A stretch of 64,000 bases of DNA from Roseateles hydrophilus (GTDB lineage Bacteria > Pseudomonadota > Gammaproteobacteria > Burkholderiales > Burkholderiaceae_C): positions 62,001 through 126,000 of the forward strand of contig NZ_JAPPUY010000003.1 in assembly GCF_026712245.1 (NCBI RefSeq), in the 5' to 3' direction. The notes under the pieces are model-generated. The model worked only from the letters and a program-made list of their open reading frames with translations, was not told the DNA's origin and did no database searches. Positions 25,257-36,763 of the stretch are shown here, one piece after another. Made by a program: the position numbers and the translations under genes. How positions within the stretch are numbered: the first letter of the stretch is position 1; each line of letters opens with the position of its first letter.

Positions 25257-25607
25257 TGGTCGCCAAGCAGCAGAGTGACCGAGCGGCAATTGAGCCGCAG
25301 TGCTCCCCGCGCTGACGGCTGCGCCAAAGCATGAGGGCCCCATATGGGGCCCTCGGCGTCATCGCTGAACTTGTAACAGCGGTCATTTCATCGGATTTGT
25401 CCGACAGACCTTATTACGAGTCCGACAGACTTTATTCCCATGGATCAGCAGTTACGGCTTGGTCAATCAAGTCTGCGCCGCCACGGACTTTGCCAGGTTA
25501 CACGCCTTGTCGACTTCGAAAGAGGCCAGTCGCAACAACTAACGACCGCTAGTCGCAGAACTATGGCGCGCGTCGCAGTTACTCTGGCGCCCTACGTCAG
25601 CACCGTC
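25257..25607. other. Intergenic gap between island and gyrB, with perfect palindrome
   Basis: No gene is supported. At 25333-25354 there is a 22-bp perfect palindrome, arms GAGGGCCC and GGGCCCTC around CATATG, without a T-run. It could be a bidirectional stop for the two convergent operons or a protein-binding site. The remainder is unremarkable and AT-richer than the flanks. It is the right edge of the accessory island. Confidence 0.5.
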
Positions 25608-28130
<2,523 letters not shown>

Positions 28131-28170
28131 TCAAGGCCGCAGCGCGGCCGGTACAACTCTCAAACTAGAA

Positions 28171-28189
28171 CCCCCCGCTCGGCGGGGGG
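28171..28189 (-). promoter_or_regulatory. GC hairpin between dnaN and gyrB
   Basis: An 8-bp stem of CCCCCCGC and GCGGGGGG with a 3-base loop, about 50 bp before the gyrB start. On the leftward strand it is followed by TTCTAGTTTG, a weak T-rich stretch. It may be an attenuator or partial terminator limiting dnaN read-through into gyrB. Confidence 0.4.
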
Positions 28190-28217
28190 CAGGGGGGTGC
28201 GACACATGCACCGCGCA

Positions 28218-28246
28218 GCGGATTTGAGCCGCAGGCTCAAATCCGC
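28218..28246 (-). terminator. Hairpin overlapping the dnaN stop codon
   Basis: A perfect 13-bp inverted repeat (GCGGATTTGAGCC and its complement, 3-base loop) includes the last codons and TGA of dnaN. No T-run follows, so it could protect the mRNA 3' end or slow ribosomes rather than stop transcription alone. Confidence 0.5.
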
Positions 28247-29349
28247 ATCGGCATGACGACGTACTTGAAGCCCGTGGTGTCCGGAATGGTGAGCAGCGCA
28301 CTCGACGCGCTGTCGTTGAGGTCAATGCAGACCATGTCCTGGCTCATGTTGGACAGCGCGTCCATCAGGTAGGTCACGTTGAAGCCGGTCTCGATCTTGT
28401 CGCCGCCGTAGTCGATCTCGATCTCTTCCTTGGCCTCTTCCTGCTCGGCATTGCTGGACGCGATACTCAGCAGGCCCGGCTCGAAGGTCAGGCGCACGGC
28501 CTTGAACTTCTCGCTGGTCAGGATGGCGGCGCGCTGCAGGCTGGACAGCAGCGGGGCGCGGCCCAGCGTCAGGCGGAACTTGTGGTTCTTGGGGATGACG
28601 CGGTTGTAGTCGGGGAACTTGCCCTCGACCAGCTTGGTCACGAACTCCATGCCGCTGAAGCTGAACTTGGCCTGGTTGCCGGCGAAGCGCATCTCGATGG
28701 CGTCGTCGTCCTTGCCGTCCTTCAGCAGGCGCTGCAGTTCCAGCACGGTCTTGCGCGGCAGGATGACTTCCTGCTTGGGGATGTCCACCTCCAGCTCGGC
28801 CTGGGCCAGCGCCAGGCGGTGGCCGTCGGTGGCCACCAGCGTCAGGTTCTTGCCTTCGGCGACGAACAGGATGCCGTTCAGGTAGTAGCGGATGTCGTGC
28901 ACCGCCATCGCGAAGTGCACCTGGTTGATCAGGCCCTTGAGCGCCTTCTGCGGCACGCTAAACGCGGGGCCGAAGTCGGCGGCTTCCTGCACGAGGGGGA
29001 AGTCGTCAGCCGGCAGCGTCTGCAGCGTGAAGCGGCTCTTGCCGCCCTGCAGCGTCATCTTGTTCTGATTGCTCGTCAGGCTGACGGTCTGGTCGCTGGG
29101 CAGCGCACGCAGGATGTCGATGAGCTTGCGCGCGCCGACGGTGGTGCTCAGATCGCCGGCATCGCCGTCGAACTGCACGGTCGTGCGCACTTGAATCTCG
29201 AGGTCGCTCGTCGTCAGCTCCACCTGATTGCCGGTCTTGCGGATCAGCACGTTGGCCAGGATGGGCAGCGTGTGCCGCCGCTCAACGATGCCGGACACCG
29301 CCTGCAGCGCGCCGAGCACCTGGTCCTGGGGAGCTTTCAAAACGATCAT
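28237..29349 (-). CDS. dnaN: DNA polymerase III sliding clamp (beta subunit)
   Basis: This is the ring-shaped processivity clamp of DNA polymerase III. The 370 residues form three repeated domains; the start is [20 protein letters not shown] and the end KYVVMPMRI, as in proteobacterial DnaN (usual length 366-372). It lies between dnaA and gyrB on the leftward strand, the standard order. An AGAGG ribosome-binding site precedes the ATG at 29349. Confidence 0.98.
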   Translation of the reverse strand: MIVLKAPQDQVLGALQAVSGIVERRHTLPILANVLIRKTGNQVELTTSDLEIQVRTTVQFDGDAGDLSTTVGARKLIDILRALPSDQTVSLTSNQNKMTLQGGKSRFTLQTLPADDFPLVQEAADFGPAFSVPQKALKGLINQVHFAMAVHDIRYYLNGILFVAEGKNLTLVATDGHRLALAQAELEVDIPKQEVILPRKTVLELQRLLKDGKDDDAIEMRFAGNQAKFSFSGMEFVTKLVEGKFPDYNRVIPKNHKFRLTLGRAPLLSSLQRAAILTSEKFKAVRLTFEPGLLSIASSNAEQEEAKEEIEIDYGGDKIETGFNVTYLMDALSNMSQDMVCIDLNDSASSALLTIPDTTGFKYVVMPMRI

Positions 29350-29499
29350 GAGGGCCTCTTGGGGAGAGAGATTTCAGCTGGGGCAAGCCCCAAAACCGCG
29401 CGCGCGCGTGAAGCCGCGATTGTCGCCCGGAAAGGGTGCGCCCCCGGCCAAGGGGGCAACGCCGGCAGCTACGGGACAACCCGTAGCCCAGCCCCGAAC

Positions 29500-31002
29500 T
29501 CAGCCTTTCAGCGTCTGCTCCAGCACGTGCAGCTGCTGGTTGAGCTCGGTGTTCTTCTGGCGCTCGCCACCGATCTTGCGCACGGCATGCAGCACGGTCG
29601 TGTGGTCACGGCCACCGAACAACTCGCCGATCTCGGGCAGGCTCTTCTGCGTGAGCTCCTTGGCCAGGTACATCGCAATCTGGCGCGGCCGCGCGATGCT
29701 GGCCGGGCGCTTCTTGGAGTACATGTCGGCGACCTTGATCTTGTAGAAGTCGGCCACCGTCTTCTGGATGTTCTCCACCCCGATCTGGCGGTTCTGGATG
29801 GACAGCAGGTCCTTCAGCGCCTCGCGCGCCAGGTTGATGCTGATCTCCTTGTGCGAGAACTTGGCATAGGCCAGCACCTTGCGCAGCGCGCCTTCGAGTT
29901 CGCGCACGTTGGCGCGCACGTTCTTGGCGACGAAGAAGGCCACGTCCTCGGGCATGGGCGTACCCTCGGCCTCGGCCTTCTTGATCAGGATGGCAACGCG
30001 CATCTCCAGCTCGGGCGGCTCGATGGCGACCGTCAGGCCGGCATCAAAGCGGGAGGTCAACCGCTCGTCGATGTCCACCAGACCCTTCGGATACGTGTCC
30101 GAGGTCATGATGATGTGCGCCTTCTTGGCCAGCAGCGCCTCGAAGGCGTTGAAGAACTCTTCCTGCGTGCGGTCCTTGCCGGCGAAGAACTGCACATCGT
30201 CGATGAGCAGCAGGTCCAGCGAGTGGTACTTGGCCTTGAGCTCGTCGAAGGTCTTGCGCTGGTAGTTCTTGACGACGTCGGAGATGAACTGCTCGGCGTG
30301 CAGGTACAGCACGCGGGCGTCCGGGCGATCCTTCAGCAGCGCGTTGCCCACGGCATGAATCAAGTGAGTCTTGCCCAGGCCCACACCGCCGTAGATGAAC
30401 AGCGGGTTGTAGGTCACGCCTGGTGCGCCGGCCACGTGCAGCGCCGCGGTGCGGGCCATCTGGTTGGCACGGCCCGGCACCAGGGTGTCGAAGGTGAGCG
30501 ACGGGTTGATGCGGTGCTTGGCCGAAGCCGGCGCTTGCGAAGGCAGCACGATCGACGACGGCGCCGGCACCACGGGCTTGAGCGCCGCGCTGGGCTCGGC
30601 CGGCAGCACGGACAACTGCTGCGGCGCCGCCGCACCTGGCGTCGCCACGGCGATCGGGGCCGCCGCGTCACGCGCAGCCAGCGCCAGCTCCAGCCGCGTC
30701 GGGCGGCCGGCGAGTTCGGTCAGGATGGCTTCAATGCGCGCCGCGTACTGACGGCGAATCCAGTCACGCTTGAAGTGGTTGGGCACCTTCAGCGTGGCCA
30801 CCAGCGCGCTGGCGGCATCGGCGCCTTCGCCAGCCACGGTGGCGGGCGGCAGGGGGCGGATCCAGGTGTTGAATTGCTGCTCGGGCAGTTCGGTGGCCAG
30901 GCGTTCGCAACCGCGCCGCCAGAGGTCCGAAGCCCATTCCGCCGTGTTCATGCTCGCTGACACCTGCATCCCATCCGCCCTGTTGTGTTCTTCTAGGCTC
31001 AT
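29500..31002 (-). CDS. dnaA: Chromosomal replication initiator DnaA
   Basis: This protein binds DnaA boxes and opens oriC. The frame gives 500 residues: N-terminal domain I ([20 protein letters not shown]), a variable linker, AAA+ domain with [10 protein letters not shown] and LLIDDVQF, and C-terminal DNA-binding domain with the signature [36 protein letters not shown]. The start is uncertain: the ATG at 31002 directly abuts a DnaA box and has no RBS, while ATGs at 30969 (preceded by AGGGCGG) and 30951 (MNTAEW) are plausible. The longest form is given. Transcription from oriC-side promoters is probably autoregulated by the adjacent boxes. Confidence 0.96.
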   Translation of the reverse strand: MSLEEHNRADGMQVSASMNTAEWASDLWRRGCERLATELPEQQFNTWIRPLPPATVAGEGADAASALVATLKVPNHFKRDWIRRQYAARIEAILTELAGRPTRLELALAARDAAAPIAVATPGAAAPQQLSVLPAEPSAALKPVVPAPSSIVLPSQAPASAKHRINPSLTFDTLVPGRANQMARTAALHVAGAPGVTYNPLFIYGGVGLGKTHLIHAVGNALLKDRPDARVLYLHAEQFISDVVKNYQRKTFDELKAKYHSLDLLLIDDVQFFAGKDRTQEEFFNAFEALLAKKAHIIMTSDTYPKGLVDIDERLTSRFDAGLTVAIEPPELEMRVAILIKKAEAEGTPMPEDVAFFVAKNVRANVRELEGALRKVLAYAKFSHKEISINLAREALKDLLSIQNRQIGVENIQKTVADFYKIKVADMYSKKRPASIARPRQIAMYLAKELTQKSLPEIGELFGGRDHTTVLHAVRKIGGERQKNTELNQQLHVLEQTLKG

Positions 31003-31253
31003 TGTGGAAAACTTGTTTTCGAGCGCTCGGATTGTACGTCCCGAGCGCTCGCGAAAGCAGGGTTATCCACAGAATTTCCGACAGGGTCAATCCCCGGCAA
31101 ACCCGCCTGGCAGCGGGCTACTTGTTGACCGGCGAGGCGGCATCTGCTGTAATCGCGGGTTTTCGCGCACTGCGACTGCTTTGCCGTGCGCTCCTTTTGC
31201 CGGGGACCAACCGCTGTGCCCGGAGCGAACAAACCCCTCCAAAGAGGTTCCCC
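31003..31253. other. oriC / dnaA-rpmH intergenic control region
   Basis: Between the divergent dnaA and rpmH genes lie a perfect DnaA box TTATCCACA (31063-31071) and a one-mismatch box, TTTTCCACA on the minus strand (31003-31011). An 11-bp perfect inverted repeat, CGAGCGCTCGG and CCGAGCGCTCG with a 10-base spacer, spans 31020-31051. In many beta- and gammaproteobacteria oriC lies beside dnaA. Two more boxes lie in rnpA. The number of boxes in the intergenic part is small, so the full origin may extend into the flanking genes. Confidence 0.65.
31125..31153 (+). promoter_or_regulatory. rpmH operon promoter
   Basis: TTGACC (31125-31130), 17-bp spacer, TGTAAT (31148-31153), about 100 bp before rpmH. 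Spacing and both hexamers fit a strong sigma70 promoter driving rpmH-rnpA-yidD-yidC. Confidence 0.65.
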
Positions 31254-31388
31254 ATGAAGCGTACTTACCAAGCCTCCAAGACCCGCCGCGCCCGCACCCA
31301 CGGCTTCCTCGTGCGCATGAAGACGCGTGGCGGCCGTGCCGTCATCGCCGCTCGCCGCGCCAAGGGCCGCAAGCGTCTGGCCGTCTAA
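31254..31388 (+). CDS. rpmH: Ribosomal protein L34
   Basis: This is the 44-residue large-subunit ribosomal protein L34, starting [18 protein letters not shown] and ending KGRKRLAV, full length and highly basic. AAAGAGG lies upstream of the ATG at 31254. It is the first gene of the conserved rpmH-rnpA-yidD-yidC-mnmE string. The whole gene also lies inside a longer frame that is not coding. Confidence 0.98.
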   Translation: MKRTYQASKTRRARTHGFLVRMKTRGGRAVIAARRAKGRKRLAV

Positions 31389-31439
31389 GGCCTTGCCGCA
31401 CATGGCGGCGCGCCCGCGCCGTCAACTGCCGGGCAGCTG

Positions 31440-31913
31440 ATGATCGGTCGCATCCAACGCCCGGTGGACTTCGAACGCGTGCTCGCGCGTCCGAGCCGCT
31501 CGCGCAGCGCGCATTTCGCGCTGCACCACCTGCCCGCCAACCCGGCGCCCAGCGCCTGGGCGGCTGCTCGCCTGCGCTCTGCCCAGGCTGAGTTATCAAC
31601 AGGCAGCACACCCGTTATCCACACCCCTGTGGAGCCCGTCCCGCCTGCGGCACCTGAAAGCTGCTGGGTGGGCATGGTCGTTCCCAAACGGCACGCGAAG
31701 CGATCGGTCACGCGCCAGCTCTTGAAGCGCCAGATTCGCGCCGCATTTGCCGAGCGCCCCGGCATGCCGCCGGGCTTGTGGGTGGTGCGTTTGCGTTCTC
31801 CGTTTGATCGCCAGCAGTTTCCCAGCGCCGCCTCCGATGCGCTGCGCGCCGCTGCGCGCGCCGAGCTGGCCCAGTTGCTGGACCGCGTGCTGAAGGCGGA
31901 GCGCGCGCCATGA
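31440..31913 (+). CDS. rnpA: Ribonuclease P protein component
   Basis: This is the protein subunit of RNase P, which with the M1 RNA matures the 5' ends of tRNAs. The 157 residues include the conserved VVPKRHAKRSVTRQLLKRQIR RNR-type motif. Compared with E. coli RnpA (119 residues) there is an insertion between FALHHL and WVGMVV, encoded by a segment carrying two DnaA boxes. The stop overlaps the yidD start by 4 bp. I use the ATG at 31440; no clear RBS is visible. Confidence 0.95.
   Translation: MIGRIQRPVDFERVLARPSRSRSAHFALHHLPANPAPSAWAAARLRSAQAELSTGSTPVIHTPVEPVPPAAPESCWVGMVVPKRHAKRSVTRQLLKRQIRAAFAERPGMPPGLWVVRLRSPFDRQQFPSAASDALRAAARAELAQLLDRVLKAERAP
31593..31623 (+). promoter_or_regulatory. 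Two DnaA boxes inside rnpA
   Basis: TTATCAACA (31593-31601) and TTATCCACA (31615-31623) lie in the same orientation, 13 bp apart, within the rnpA coding sequence. They encode part of the extra loop of the protein (LSTG...VIHT). They are likely part of the functional origin or a DnaA-titrating site. Confidence 0.55.
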
Positions 31914-32212
31914 CCCCCAGCTGGCCCGCGCGCGCTCTGATGGCCGTGGTGCGCGGCTATCGCCTCATGCTCAGCCCCTGGCTGGGCAACAGCTGCCGGT
32001 TCGAGCCGACCTGCTCGCGGTACTCCCTGGCAGCGCTTGAGAAGCATGGCGCCCTGGCCGGCAGCTACCTGACAGTGCACCGCATCCTGCGCTGCCAGCC
32101 CTGGTGCGACGGCGGCCACGACCCCGTGCCGGACAATGCGCCGCGCCTGTTTTCCCGATTGATCTCCCCGGTGCCTTGCGCACCGTCTTCCTCCGAGCCC
32201 CCTCATGACTGA
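31910..32212 (+). CDS. yidD: Membrane protein insertion efficiency factor YidD
   Basis: This 100-residue haemolytic-type protein helps YidC-dependent membrane insertion. It shows the typical core GYRLMLSPWLGNSCRFEPTCSRYSLAALEKHG with its CRFEPTCS motif, then a second cysteine pair region (RCQPWCDGG). The ATG overlaps the rnpA stop by 4 bp, and yidC begins inside its 3' end, so the three genes are translationally coupled. Confidence 0.95.
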   Translation: MTPSWPARALMAVVRGYRLMLSPWLGNSCRFEPTCSRYSLAALEKHGALAGSYLTVHRILRCQPWCDGGHDPVPDNAPRLFSRLISPVPCAPSSSEPPHD

Positions 32213-33917
32213 TATTCGCCGCACCGTGCTCTGGATGGTGTTCGTCATGTCCCTCGTCCTCCTGTGGGACGGCTGGCAGAAGCACAACGGACAGCCCTCG
32301 ATGTTCAGCCCCGCGCCGCGCGCTGCCGCGCCGGCACCGCAGGGCGCCGCGTCGGGTGGCGTGCCGACGCCCACGGTTGCGGGCGCAGCCCAGGCCCCGG
32401 CATCCGCAGCACCCGTGGCAGCGCCGTCCGAGAAGATCACCATCCGCACCGATGTGCTGACGGTCACCGTCGACACGCTGGGCGGCGACATCGTGCGCGC
32501 CGAGCTGCCCAAGTACCTGACGTCGCCCGACCCCACGGTCACCGACCAGCTGCTGCAGATGGTGCGCCTGAAGGATCCCGCGCCCTTCACGCCTGAGCCC
32601 GTCGTGCTGTTCAACGCGGCCCAGCAGTACCGCGCCCAGACCGGCCTGGTGGGCGGTTCCGGCCCGCTGCCGACGCACAACACGCCCATGACAGCCGTGG
32701 CGGGCGAGCGCGAGCTCAAGACCGGCCAGGATGAAGTCCAGCTGCGCCTGGAGTCCGCCGAGGTCGGCGGCGTCAAGCTGGTCAAGACCTACACGTTCAA
32801 GCGCGGTGCGTACACGGTGGGCGTCACGCATGAAGTCGTCAACGCCGGCACCGCGCCGGTAACGCCGCAGGTCTACCTGCAGCTGGTGCGTGACGGCTCC
32901 ACCGTCACCGGCGGCGCGGCGTTCACGCCCAGCTTCACGGGCCCGGCCGTCTACAACGACAAGACCAAGTTCAAGACCGTCACCTTCGAAGACATCGACA
33001 AGAACAAGGTCGACATCGAGAAGCAGGCCGCCGATGGCTGGGTCTCGATGATCCAGCACTACTTCGCCAGCGCCTGGCTGGTCAACGAGCCGGGCAACCG
33101 CGAGTTCTTCATCCGCAAGCTGCCCGGCCAGGCCGGTGTGCGCGGCGACACCTACGCCACCGGCCTGGTGTTCACGCTGCCCACGCTGGCGCCCGGCGCG
33201 AGCACGACGCAGAAGGCCACGCTGTTCGCCGGCCCGCAGGAAGAGAACAAGCTGGCCGAACTGGCGCCCGGCCTGGAGCGCGTCAAGGACTACGGCATGC
33301 TGACCATCCTGGCCGAGCCGCTGTTCTGGCTGCTGGACAAGCTGCACGGCATCATCGGCAACTGGGGCTGGACCATCGTCGCCCTCGTGCTGCTGCTGAA
33401 GATCGCGCTGTACGGCCTGAACGCCAGCGCCTACAAGTCCATGGCCCGCATGAAGGCCGTCGCGCCGCGCATCAACGAGATGAAGGAGCGCCTCAAGGAC
33501 AACCCGCAGCAGATGCAGCAGGAGATGATGAAGATCTACCGCGAGGAGAAGATCAACCCCATCGGCGGCTGCCTGCCCATCTTCCTGCAGATGCCCATCT
33601 TCATGGCGCTGTATTGGGTGCTGCTGTCCACCGTCGAGATGCGCCAGGCGCCGTGGATCTTCTGGATCACCGACCTGTCGGTGCGCGACCCCTACTTCAT
33701 CCTGCCGCTGCTGATGATGCTGTCCAGCCTGTTCCAGGTCTGGCTGAACCCGCCGGCCGCCGACCCCATGCAGCAGAAGATGATGTGGATCATGCCCATC
33801 GCCTTCGGCATCATGTTCTTCGTGTTCCCGGCCGGCCTGGTGCTGTACTGGCTCACCAACAACATCCTGTCGATCGCCCAGCAGTGGATGATCAACAAGC
33901 AGATGGGCGTGAACTGA
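32205..33917 (+). CDS. yidC: Membrane protein insertase YidC
   Basis: This inner-membrane insertase assists folding and insertion of membrane proteins with or without SecYEG. The 570 residues match the gram-negative form: an N-terminal membrane helix (TVLWMVFVMSLVLLW), a large periplasmic beta-sandwich domain (residues about 80-340) and five C-terminal membrane helices. The conserved NPIGGCLPIFLQMPIFMALY and final LVLYWLTNNILSIAQQW are present. It overlaps yidD by 8 bp and is followed by two hairpins. Confidence 0.97.
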   Translation: MTDIRRTVLWMVFVMSLVLLWDGWQKHNGQPSMFSPAPRAAAPAPQGAASGGVPTPTVAGAAQAPASAAPVAAPSEKITIRTDVLTVTVDTLGGDIVRAELPKYLTSPDPTVTDQLLQMVRLKDPAPFTPEPVVLFNAAQQYRAQTGLVGGSGPLPTHNTPMTAVAGERELKTGQDEVQLRLESAEVGGVKLVKTYTFKRGAYTVGVTHEVVNAGTAPVTPQVYLQLVRDGSTVTGGAAFTPSFTGPAVYNDKTKFKTVTFEDIDKNKVDIEKQAADGWVSMIQHYFASAWLVNEPGNREFFIRKLPGQAGVRGDTYATGLVFTLPTLAPGASTTQKATLFAGPQEENKLAELAPGLERVKDYGMLTILAEPLFWLLDKLHGIIGNWGWTIVALVLLLKIALYGLNASAYKSMARMKAVAPRINEMKERLKDNPQQMQQEMMKIYREEKINPIGGCLPIFLQMPIFMALYWVLLSTVEMRQAPWIFWITDLSVRDPYFILPLLMMLSSLFQVWLNPPAADPMQQKMMWIMPIAFGIMFFVFPAGLVLYWLTNNILSIAQQWMINKQMGVN

Positions 33918-33954
33918 CGCTGCGCCACGTGACTTGAGTCACGTGAATCTGCAC

Positions 33955-33979
33955 AGCCCCCGTGCTCGGGGGCTTTTTT
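33955..33979 (+). terminator. Rho-independent terminator after yidC
   Basis: The stem AGCCCCCG / CGGGGGCT closes a 3- to 4-base loop and is followed by six Ts. A separate 8-bp palindromic hairpin (CACGTGAC/GTCACGTG, 33926-33945) lies between the yidC stop and this terminator. It ends the rpmH-yidC operon. Confidence 0.85.
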
Positions 33980-34083
33980 GTGCCCGGCGATGGGCGTTCA
34001 ATCGCGTTGCGGGGCAGAGAACACCGGCCCGGACGAGGCTCACGAGAGTCCTTGAACCCGGCCTCCCCCGCGCCAACACCTGC

Positions 34084-34113
34084 AACAGCCGCTCCGACGA
34101 GCGGCTGTTTGCT
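34084..34113 (+). terminator. Second hairpin-terminator just before mnmE
   Basis: An 11-bp stem AACAGCCGCTC / GAGCGGCTGTT with a CGAC loop is followed by TTGCTTTT, ending about 25 bp before the mnmE start. The 105 bases between it and the yidC terminator hold no gene; they could be a short transcript or the mnmE leader. Confidence 0.5.
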
Positions 34114-34138
34114 TTTGGGCGCCACGACAATTGCGCCC

Positions 34139-35503
34139 ATGCTCGCCCGACACGCCGACCCCATCGCTGCCATTGCCACCGCTCCGGGCCGGGGTGCCGT
34201 GGGCATCGTGCGGGTGTCATCGCCGCACGATCTGTCGGCGCTCATCCAGGCCGTCTGCGGCCGCCCGCTGAAAGCGCGCGAGGCGACCTACCTGCCGTTC
34301 CGCGACGCCACCGGCGCGGCCATCGACCAGGGCCTGGCGCTGCACTTTCCGGCGCCGCATTCCTACACCGGCGAGCATGTGCTGGAGCTCCAGGCCCACG
34401 GCGGCGCCGTCGTCATGCAGCTGCTGCTGGCGCGCGTCATCGAGGCGGGGATGAACGTGCGCCTGGCGGAGCCGGGTGAGTTCACGCAGCGCGCCTTCCT
34501 GAACGGCAAGCTGGACCTGGCCCAGGCCGAGGCGGTGGCCGACCTCATCGACGCCAGCACCGAGGCCGCCGCGCGCAGCGCCAGCCGCGCGCTGGGCGGC
34601 GCGCTGTCGCATGAAGTGGGCGTGCTGCGCGACCAGCTCATCCAGCTGCGCATGCTGGTGGAAGCCACGCTGGACTTCCCCGAGGAAGAGATCGACTTCC
34701 TGGAGAAGGCCGACGCCTTCGGGCGGCTGGACCGCCTGACGGCCCAACTGAGCGCCGTCCAGGCCCGCACGCGCCAGGGCGCGCTGCTGCGCGATGGGCT
34801 CAAGGTCGTGCTCGCCGGCCAGCCCAACGTGGGCAAGAGCTCGCTGCTGAACGCGCTGGCGGGCGCCGAGCTGGCCATCGTCACGCCCATCCCGGGCACC
34901 ACTCGCGACAAGGTCAGCCAGACCATCCAGATCGAGGGCGTGCCGCTACACATCACCGACACGGCCGGCTTGCGCGACGACACGGCCGACGAGGTGGAGC
35001 GCATCGGCGTGTCGCGCAGCTGGGACGCGATTGCCGATGCCGACGTGGTGCTGTTCCTGCACGACCTGGGCCGCGTGGGCCAGCCCGACTACGAAGCCGA
35101 GGACGAGCGCATCCGCGCGCGGCTGGCGGCGGTCGATGCCAGCCGCATCGTGCAGGTCTTCAACAAGACCGATCTCGGCACGGCGCCGGCCGGTGAGATC
35201 GCCCTGAGCCTGAAGACCGGCAAGGGGCTGGAAGCACTGCGCCAGCGGCTGCTGAAGACCGCCGGCTGGCAGGCCGTGCCGGAAGGGCTGTTCATCGCCC
35301 GCGAGCGCCATGTGCAGGCGCTGGCCCGCACAGCCGAACACCTCGAACTCGCCCGCGCCATCGCCGCGCAGCGCGACGCCGCGCTGGACCTGCTGGCGGA
35401 GGAGCTGCGCCTGGCGCATGACGCACTGGGCGAGATCACCGGCGCGTTCTCGGCGGATGAGCTGCTGGGGGTCATCTTCAGCAGCTTCTGCATCGGCAAG
35501 TAG
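34139..35503 (+). CDS. mnmE: tRNA modification GTPase MnmE
   Basis: With MnmG this enzyme makes the 5-carboxymethylaminomethyl modification of wobble uridine. I start it at the ATG at 34139 ([20 protein letters not shown]), which gives 454 residues, the usual size. The G domain shows [13 protein letters not shown] and NKTD motifs, and the protein ends with the conserved CIGK. Its stop abuts the stop of the convergent pectate lyase gene with no gap. It is the last conserved gene of the origin cluster. Confidence 0.96.
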   Translation: MLARHADPIAAIATAPGRGAVGIVRVSSPHDLSALIQAVCGRPLKAREATYLPFRDATGAAIDQGLALHFPAPHSYTGEHVLELQAHGGAVVMQLLLARVIEAGMNVRLAEPGEFTQRAFLNGKLDLAQAEAVADLIDASTEAAARSASRALGGALSHEVGVLRDQLIQLRMLVEATLDFPEEEIDFLEKADAFGRLDRLTAQLSAVQARTRQGALLRDGLKVVLAGQPNVGKSSLLNALAGAELAIVTPIPGTTRDKVSQTIQIEGVPLHITDTAGLRDDTADEVERIGVSRSWDAIADADVVLFLHDLGRVGQPDYEAEDERIRARLAAVDASRIVQVFNKTDLGTAPAGEIALSLKTGKGLEALRQRLLKTAGWQAVPEGLFIARERHVQALARTAEHLELARAIAAQRDAALDLLAEELRLAHDALGEITGAFSADELLGVIFSSFCIGK

Positions 35504-36763
35504 TCAGGGATTGGCCGCCTTCCAGCGCGGGTAGGCGTCCAGCGCCTTCTGCGGCCAGGTACCCCACCAGGTGTAGCCGTTGCGGCGGCCCTTGGAGATC
35601 TCATTGACGTCGTCGTGGATGGTCTTGCCCCAGTCGCCGAAGACGGGGCGGCCGGTGGCGACGTCGTAGACCCGCGCCCACAGCGGGCCGGCGCCGGGCT
35701 GCGAGATGAGCTGGCGGCCGTCGGGCGTCATTGTGAAGGCATGGTCGCGCAGCGCCTGGGCCTGCAGCCAGGCGATGCCGGCCTCGACGGCAGCCTTCAT
35801 CGCGGGCGTGGGGCGCCGCTGCTGCATCAGGAACAGCAGCACGCCGGCGCTCTCCGCGCTGGCCAGGCCGGGTGGCTCGTAGTTGCGGGCGGAGATGGGC
35901 GCAAGGGTCAGCGCGTCGGCCTGCTGCGGCCAGATCGTCAGGCGGCCGCCGACCTTCACCTGCGCGGCAAGCAGCAGCTCGACCGCCCGCTGCGCCGCCG
36001 CGCGCGCCTGGCGGCGCAGCGGCTCGGGCACGAAGGCGAAACCGGGCGCGCCGTCGGCCACGTCCTGCAGCAGCCGCGCGGCCTCGGCCACGGCGTCATC
36101 GTTGAAGGTGATGCCGTCGTGGAAGCCGCCTTCCAGCGGGTAGTTCTGCGGCCAGCCGCCGTTGGGGGTCTGGGCCATCAGCAGATAGCCGATGCCGCGC
36201 AGGATGGCCGCCCGGCAGGCGTCGTCGGCGCGCTGCTCGTTCACGCGCGCCAGGAAGCGGATCTCGCTGTGCGTGGCGTCGTTGTCCAGCGTGCCGACAA
36301 AGGTCCAGAAGCGGTCTCGCGGCTCGTCGAAGCTACCGGTGCCGACGGTCATCGTCTCGGCGTTGTTCGCGTAGCGCTGGCCGGGCAGGCGAGGCGGGCC
36401 GCGGCGATCCTGGTTCTTGCTCCAGCCGCCGCTGGGGGTCTGGAAGCTCAGGATGGTGGCGGCAATGCGGGCCGCCTCGGCCGACGCATACCAGCCGGGC
36501 TCGCGGTCCAGCGGCGCGTTCATCTTGCCGGCAATGGGCGGCGGCGGCACGGCATCGCCGGCCTTCAGCTCACGGGCCAGCGTGGCGCGGTCCAGCGCCA
36601 TCTGGCGCTCGGAGCGGTCGAGGTAAGCCTGCCAGGCCAGGCGCTGCGCGGCAGGCAGCTCGGCAATGCGGGCCGCGCTCAGCGCGGGCGCGGGCGTGTT
36701 GTGGCCGATGACGGCGGCCAGCGCCGCTCCCGGCAGCAGGGCCAGCAGCAACAGGCGCGTCAT
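35504..36763 (-). CDS. pelA: Pectate lyase, PL10 family
   Basis: This secreted or periplasmic enzyme cuts polygalacturonate by beta-elimination. The 419-residue protein begins MTRLLLLALLPGAALAAVIG, a signal peptide. PL10-type motifs are TILSFQTPSGGWSKNQDRRG, then TFNDDAVAEAARLL and FGDWGKTIHDDVNEISKGRRNGYTWWG. The ATG at 36763 overlaps the preceding gene by 4 bp, and it is the last gene of a six-gene leftward operon. It supplies the pectin-backbone cutting activity of this locus. Confidence 0.92.
   Translation of the reverse strand: MTRLLLLALLPGAALAAVIGHNTPAPALSAARIAELPAAQRLAWQAYLDRSERQMALDRATLARELKAGDAVPPPPIAGKMNAPLDREPGWYASAEAARIAATILSFQTPSGGWSKNQDRRGPPRLPGQRYANNAETMTVGTGSFDEPRDRFWTFVGTLDNDATHSEIRFLARVNEQRADDACRAAILRGIGYLLMAQTPNGGWPQNYPLEGGFHDGITFNDDAVAEAARLLQDVADGAPGFAFVPEPLRRQARAAAQRAVELLLAAQVKVGGRLTIWPQQADALTLAPISARNYEPPGLASAESAGVLLFLMQQRRPTPAMKAAVEAGIAWLQAQALRDHAFTMTPDGRQLISQPGAGPLWARVYDVATGRPVFGDWGKTIHDDVNEISKGRRNGYTWWGTWPQKALDAYPRWKAANP

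Noticed and set aside
28582-30960. 792-codon plus-strand frame opposite dnaN and dnaA
   Set aside because: Shadow of two certain genes; the sequence is His/Leu/Gly/Gln-rich low complexity.
33980-34085. Possible tRNA or known structured RNA between yidC and mnmE
   Set aside because: I tried to fold a cloverleaf; no acceptor or T-arm pairing worked. Only terminator hairpins are clear.
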